From Sulfurimonas sp. (lineage in GTDB: Bacteria; Campylobacterota; Campylobacteria; Campylobacterales; Sulfurimonadaceae), in the NCBI GenBank assembly GCA_027038255.1, contig JALVXQ010000203.1:1-34124 (forward strand): a stretch of DNA of 34,124 nucleotides, in the 5' to 3' direction. The translations under genes and the position numbers were made by a program. The notes under the pieces were generated by a model. It did not search any database. It worked only from the letters and a program-made list of their open reading frames with translations, and was not told where the DNA came from. Positions 30,411-34,124 of the stretch are shown one piece after another. How positions within the stretch are numbered: the first letter of the stretch is position 1; the number at the start of each line of letters is the position of its first letter.

Positions 30411-31660
30411 TGGCAAAAAAAGTATACTTTAAAACTTTTGGCTGCCGTACAAATCTTTATGACTCTCAGGTGATGATGAGCTCGCTTAAAGAGTATGAGA
30501 TAACGGAGAATGAAGCAGAAGCAGATGTTGTTGTCATTAACTCCTGTACGGTTACAAACGGTGCTGATACCCATGTGCGCTCTTACATTTCACAATTAGA
30601 GAAAAAAGGGGATGAGAAAAAGCTTTTTCTGACAGGGTGCGGAGCACATACAAAAGGGGAATCACTCTTGCGTGAGGGGCGTATTCACGGAGTCTTTGGG
30701 CAGAGTGAAAAACAGAAAATCGATATGCTTTTACAAAAAGAGCAACCCTTTTATGAGCCGGGTGATTTGAATCACATTGATGATATGGTTGTTGATGAGT
30801 TTGTTGGCAAAAGCAGGGCATTCATCAAGATTCAAGAGGGGTGTAATTTTAGATGTTCTTACTGCATCATTCCTTTTGTACGTGGTGATGCACGGAGTAT
30901 GAATGAGGGCAGGATCTTAGAACAGATTTCTCGTTTGGCACTTAATGGTTTTGGCGAATTCATCTTAACAGGAACAAATGTCGGCTCTTATGGACAAGAC
31001 ACAAAAACATCTTTAGCGCAACTTATGAAGAAAATGTCACAGGTTCGCGGTGTGAGACGAATTCGTCTTGGGAGTGTTGAGCCCATTCAGATAAGTGATG
31101 AGTTTAAAGAGATTCTTGACGAGCCGTGGATGGAGAAGCATATGCACATAGCACTGCAACACACTTCACCTAAGATGCTCAAACTGATGAATCGTAGAAA
31201 TGTCTACAAACAGGATAGAGAACTTTTTGAGTTATTGGCAGAGAAGGGTTATGCGATAGGGACTGATTTTATTACCGGTTTTCCTGGAGAGAGTGAAGAG
31301 CTGTGGCGTGAGGCGATGGAAAATGCAAAGGCTTTGCCGCTGACACACCTGCATGCCTTTACATACTCTAAACGTGATGGCACTCTTGCTGCTACGATGA
31401 AGCCGGAAGTAAATGGTAAAGTGGCAAAAGAGCGTCTGCATGAGATAGAGTCTCTTGTAAATGCAAAAAATTATGAATTTAGAAAGGCTTTTGAGGGAGA
31501 ACTTGATGTGCTTATAGAGTCCTATAAAAGCGGCTTATATCATGGTCTTGACCAGCATTTTAACAAAATAGTGGTAAAATCAGAGGAAGATCTTTTAGGG
31601 AACTGGATTAGAGTTTCCGATTATGAAGTTCAGAAGGAATATAACTATGCCAACATCTAA
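30410..31660 (+). CDS. mtaB: tRNA t6A37 methylthiotransferase
   Basis: Radical SAM enzyme that converts t6A37 to ms2t6A37 in tRNA. The 416-aa protein has the N-terminal cluster-binding domain with FGCRTNLYDSQ, SCTVTNGAD and LTGCGAHTK, then the radical SAM motif CNFRCSYC in QEGCNFRCSYCIIPFVRG, and a C-terminal region (about 350-416). FGCRTN rather than YGCQMN supports MtaB over MiaB. It starts on the mscS stop (TAATG), and its last 14 nt overlap the FtsH-like gene. Confidence 0.92.
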   Translation: MAKKVYFKTFGCRTNLYDSQVMMSSLKEYEITENEAEADVVVINSCTVTNGADTHVRSYISQLEKKGDEKKLFLTGCGAHTKGESLLREGRIHGVFGQSEKQKIDMLLQKEQPFYEPGDLNHIDDMVVDEFVGKSRAFIKIQEGCNFRCSYCIIPFVRGDARSMNEGRILEQISRLALNGFGEFILTGTNVGSYGQDTKTSLAQLMKKMSQVRGVRRIRLGSVEPIQISDEFKEILDEPWMEKHMHIALQHTSPKMLKLMNRRNVYKQDRELFELLAEKGYAIGTDFITGFPGESEELWREAMENAKALPLTHLHAFTYSKRDGTLAATMKPEVNGKVAKERLHEIESLVNAKNYEFRKAFEGELDVLIESYKSGLYHGLDQHFNKIVVKSEEDLLGNWIRVSDYEVQKEYNYANI

Positions 31661-33302
31661 AACAAATCGGATTGCGCTGATTGTCTCTGCTTTTGTCATT
31701 ATTGCACTCGTACTCTTTGCACTGCTGCGTGACAATGCTGACGCGATAACATTAAATCAGGCAAATTCTCTTCTGCAGCATAAAAGTGTCAAGAAAGTCA
31801 TCGTCACAAAAGAGTATGTCTATCTCAAAACTGCAAATGGCTACTATAAGATTGCTTCATCACAGGTCACACCACGCATGTTTGTTGATTATAAAGTAGA
31901 AGTTGGAAATGAATCAAATATTATTATTTATATTTTATTTTTGGTGCTTTTTTTAGGTATTGGTTCACTGCTTTTGAAGTTTTTACAAAACAGAGGCATC
32001 TTTGGAAGTTTGAATTTTAAAACGAATGAAAATGCAAACAGTTCTGCATCACCGTTAGAGCTCAACACTCCCATAGAGGCAATTAAAAGTGATGTCAGTT
32101 TTGATGAGATCGGCGGTATTTCTGATGTGAAAATAGAGCTTGAAGAGATTATTGATTTTATGAAAAATCCAAAGCGTTATAAAAATTTTGGTGCGCGTAT
32201 GCCACGGGGAGTACTTCTTGTAGGACCTCCAGGTGTTGGAAAGACGATGATTGCAAAAGCAGTTGCCAATGCTGCGGATGTGCCGTTTTTTTACCAAAGT
32301 GGTGCCTCTTTTGTGCAGATTTATGTCGGAATGGGCGCAAAACGTGTCCATGAACTGTTTGTAGCTGCAAAGAAGAATGCACCTGCAATTATTTTCATAG
32401 ATGAAATAGACGCAGTCGGGAAAAAACGCGACGGGCAGAGAAATGATGAACGTGAAGCTACACTTAACCAACTCCTTACTGAGATGGATGGTTTTGAGGG
32501 TTCAAGTGGTGTTATGGTAGTTGCTGCAACAAATAAGATAGATGTTTTGGATTCTGCACTGTTGCGTGCGGGAAGATTTGACAGACGTGTTTTTGTAGAA
32601 CTTCCAACAAAGAGAGAACGTGAAGCTATTTTACTCAAGTATCTCGACAAAGTGCCGCATGAGCTTGATGTGAAGGTAATTGCAAACATGACAGTAGGTT
32701 TTAATGGAGCAGCATTAGCCGCACTTGTCAATGAAGCGGCACTTTTGGCTCTGCGTCAAAATGATTTTCATGTTACACTTGAGCATTTTTATCAGGTCAA
32801 AGACAAGGTGATGTTTGGTAAGAAAAAACTGCAGATGTTGAATGAAAAACAAAAAGCATACCGCATTACCTATCAGGCAGGAAAAGTTGTTGTGGCAACG
32901 TACTTTGATTTGCCGTTTGAGAAGTTAATGCTCTCAAATGAAAAATTGACTCCTTCAACAGATGAACCATTCATCAAACAGGAGTTAGAAGCACGTGTCA
33001 AAATGCTCATAGCAGGAAGTGTCGCTTGTGATATGAAGTACAAAGAGCATGCAAGCAGTGCAAAATCGGACATAGATGAGGCAAAAGAGGTAACATTTAA
33101 AATGTGTCAAGAGTATGGCATGGGTACATCACTCATCCCTGAAGCAAATGAAGAAGAGTTTATGTTAAAACGTCTTTATGAAGAGACAACACTTCTTTTA
33201 GAGTCTTTAGGTGAAGTTATGCAAAACATTGAGAGTGTACTTCAAGAGCGTGAGAGCATCACAAAAGAAGAGGTTAAAAAGTATATCAATGCGATTTTTT
33301 AG
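31647..33302 (+). CDS. FtsH-like AAA+ ATPase with a degenerate, probably inactive protease domain
   Basis: The 551-aa protein has FtsH architecture. Two membrane helices (about 8-27 and 91-112) flank a small periplasmic domain. The AAA+ domain has Walker A GPPGVGKT (193-200), Walker B IIFIDEIDAVG (248-258), an FVG-like pore loop (YVGMGAKRV) and a second region of homology (LLRAGRFDRR). The M41 peptidase domain is present, but its HEAGH zinc site reads YQAGK (409-413): both His and the Glu are gone. The later Asp (SDID, about 475) remains. It should work as a membrane unfoldase or chaperone, not a protease. ATG 31647 follows AAGGA by 8 nt and overlaps mtaB; the ORF track's start is 8 codons earlier. 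Confidence 0.88.
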   Translation: MPTSKTNRIALIVSAFVIIALVLFALLRDNADAITLNQANSLLQHKSVKKVIVTKEYVYLKTANGYYKIASSQVTPRMFVDYKVEVGNESNIIIYILFLVLFLGIGSLLLKFLQNRGIFGSLNFKTNENANSSASPLELNTPIEAIKSDVSFDEIGGISDVKIELEEIIDFMKNPKRYKNFGARMPRGVLLVGPPGVGKTMIAKAVANAADVPFFYQSGASFVQIYVGMGAKRVHELFVAAKKNAPAIIFIDEIDAVGKKRDGQRNDEREATLNQLLTEMDGFEGSSGVMVVAATNKIDVLDSALLRAGRFDRRVFVELPTKREREAILLKYLDKVPHELDVKVIANMTVGFNGAALAALVNEAALLALRQNDFHVTLEHFYQVKDKVMFGKKKLQMLNEKQKAYRITYQAGKVVVATYFDLPFEKLMLSNEKLTPSTDEPFIKQELEARVKMLIAGSVACDMKYKEHASSAKSDIDEAKEVTFKMCQEYGMGTSLIPEANEEEFMLKRLYEETTLLLESLGEVMQNIESVLQERESITKEEVKKYINAIF

Positions 33303-33810
33303 CGGTTTTTCTTTACAAAATGAAGCAAATTTTTTTGCTCCCTACATCAAAGAGAATGCTTACACTGTCTGTGGTTTTAGTTATGGTGCTATCAAAGCTT
33401 TTGAGGCTGTTAAAAAAGATTTACAAGAGGGCAAGCGGGTCGATACTTTGCAGCTTTTTTCTCCTGCATTCTTTCAAAGCAAAGATGAGAAATTTAAACG
33501 TCTGCAGCTTATGGCATACAGAAAAAATGAAGATGCTTATCTTTCACAATTTATAAATGCCTGTTTTTTACCGTATGAGAGAAAAGAGCTGAAGCGGAGT
33601 GTAACGGTTTTAGAAGAGCTTGAAGAGCTGCTTTATTATGAGTGGCAAAAGAGTGAATTGGCTGAACTGAGTGCCAAAGGTGTTGTAATTGAGGTTTATC
33701 TTGGCGGAGAAGATCAGATAGTGGATGCCGATGCAGCAAAAGAGTTTTTTTTAGATGTGGCAACGGTGACATATATCAAAGCAGCAAATCACTTTTTGCA
33801 GCTTTTATGA
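33289..33810 (+). CDS. bioV: Pimeloyl-ACP methyl ester esterase BioV
   Basis: Small alpha/beta hydrolase that frees pimeloyl-ACP for biotin synthesis in Helicobacter and relatives lacking BioH. The 173-aa protein starts MRFFSGFSLQNE, has the nucleophile motif CGFSYGA (Ser31), a probable Asp in GGEDQIVD, and His in AANHFLQLL at the C terminus, with no lid domain. The ORF track starts 26 codons earlier; ATG 33289 gives the family N terminus and overlaps the FtsH-like gene by 14 nt. No other biotin gene lies in the window. The gene order FtsH-like then bioV is shared with H. pylori, as I recall. Confidence 0.85.
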   Translation: MRFFSGFSLQNEANFFAPYIKENAYTVCGFSYGAIKAFEAVKKDLQEGKRVDTLQLFSPAFFQSKDEKFKRLQLMAYRKNEDAYLSQFINACFLPYERKELKRSVTVLEELEELLYYEWQKSELAELSAKGVVIEVYLGGEDQIVDADAAKEFFLDVATVTYIKAANHFLQLL

Positions 33811-33819
33811 AGTTCTGCC

Positions 33820-33894
33820 GTATATAAATGCCTAAAACTCCGAGGGCAAATCCTCCCTTGCTCACGAGCCTCTGCGTTTTAGGCATTTATATAC
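33820..33894. repeat. 75-nt palindromic element with perfect 19-bp inverted arms
   Basis: The arms 33820-33838 (GTATATAAATGCCTAAAAC) and 33876-33894 are perfect reverse complements, separated by 37 nt. The GC-richer centre (33839-33875) can form further small stems, such as GAGG/CCTC. There is no U tract after the stem, so a standard terminator is not supported. It may be a structured RNA, a regulatory hairpin or a dispersed miniature repeat. It lies between bioV and mogA in a 143-nt gap that holds no gene. Confidence 0.7.
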
Positions 33895-33953
33895 TATATC
33901 TCTGAAATAAAAGAGTGAATATTAATTATTAAACTAAAAAGGAATAGAAAATT

Positions 33954-34124
33954 ATGAGTGAAATAAAAATAGGCGTAATAACAGCAAGTGATAGAGCAAG
34001 TAAAGGTATTTATGAAGATATCAGCGGTGTGGCAATTCAAGATACGATGAAAGATTATCTTAAAAGTGAATTTGAGATAGTTTATAGATGTATTCCTGAT
34101 GAGCAGGATGTTCTTGAAGCTACT
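33954..34124 (+). CDS. mogA: Molybdopterin adenylyltransferase, 5' part (cut by window end)
   Basis: The first 57 codons are present. The N terminus IGVITASDRASKGIYEDISG is the typical opening of MogA/MoaB-family proteins. These adenylylate molybdopterin before metal insertion in molybdenum or tungsten cofactor synthesis. An AAAAAGGAAT ribosome binding site lies about 10 nt before the ATG at 33954. The rest of the gene is outside the window, so MogA and MoaB cannot be fully separated. Confidence 0.88.
   Translation, partial: MSEIKIGVITASDRASKGIYEDISGVAIQDTMKDYLKSEFEIVYRCIPDEQDVLEAT

Noticed and set aside
32321-32731. Minus-strand 136-aa ORF
   Set aside because: Antisense to the FtsH-like ATPase domain, Ser/Thr-rich shadow typical of conserved coding DNA.
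33744-33751. T8 tract in bioV as a phase-variation site
   Set aside because: The tract is short and reads through intact Phe-Phe-Leu codons; phase-variable tracts in this phylum are usually long G/C runs.
33820-33894. Standard rho-independent terminator for bioV
   Set aside because: The stem is AT-rich at its base with a 37-nt loop, and no T run follows on the plus strand.

Overview
The window looks like chromosome of a Campylobacterota (former Epsilonproteobacteria) member, most likely a free-living Sulfurimonas-like organism. DNA is AT-rich and genes are packed with TAATG/ATGA overlaps. Promoters show a TATAAT -10 box without a clear -35. Two gene orders are, as I recall them, typical of the group: glmU/coaBC/uppS/prepilin peptidase/lptG-like/truA (as in Campylobacter jejuni) and aroB/mscS/mtaB/ftsH-like/bioV (as in Helicobacter pylori). 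Species assignment is inference. No rRNA, tRNA, CRISPR array or insertion sequence was seen.

Layout. 1-2592: the 5' part of a membrane sensor gene (minus strand), an MnmC-type FAD oxidoreductase (plus) and an unrecognised gene (minus). 2593-9840: an accessory island with a complete type I restriction-modification system. It is built as hsdM-hsdS, then a separate promoter, then ribbon-helix-helix antitoxin, RelE/ParE-type toxin, hsdR and a YgjP/SprT-like metallopeptidase, the last four overlapping one another. A 14-bp perfect direct repeat lies at both edges, and its right copy is part of a 10-1-10 palindrome over the next gene's -10 box. 9841-11354: alpha/beta hydrolase and ElyC/YdcF-like protein. 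11351-17141: a seven-gene minus-strand operon, in transcription order coaBC, uppS, prepilin peptidase, lptG-like, truA, IscU-like scaffold, ferritin-like protein. 17261-19750: NfsB-like nitroreductase, family 6 DNA glycosylase, glmU. 19859-22152: phosphoethanolamine transferase with a PAP2-family enzyme (lipid A remodelling). 22222-26224: a sodium-type flagellar stator pair (PomAB-like), fliP, trmA and a coiled-coil secreted protein. 26245-33810: TrkA-like COG3400 protein, aroB, MscS channel, mtaB, an FtsH-like ATPase and bioV. 33820-33894: a 75-nt element with perfect 19-bp inverted arms. 33954-34124: start of mogA, cut by the window end.

How the genes work together. Most of the window is housekeeping: cell envelope precursors (GlmU, UppS, LptG-like, EptA/PAP2), cofactors (CoaBC, AroB, BioV, Mog, Fe-S scaffold), tRNA modification (TruA, TrmA, MtaB, MnmC-like) and motility (stator and export gate). 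The clearly acquired part is the restriction/toxin island. The points most worth following are the restriction subunit placed behind a toxin-antitoxin promoter, the direct repeats at the island edges, an FtsH paralogue whose zinc-protease motif is destroyed while its ATPase is intact, a TrmA carrying the cysteine pattern of a [4Fe-4S] RlmD enzyme, an IscU-like scaffold lacking one ligand cysteine and overlapped with a ferritin-like gene, and the 75-nt palindromic element before mogA.
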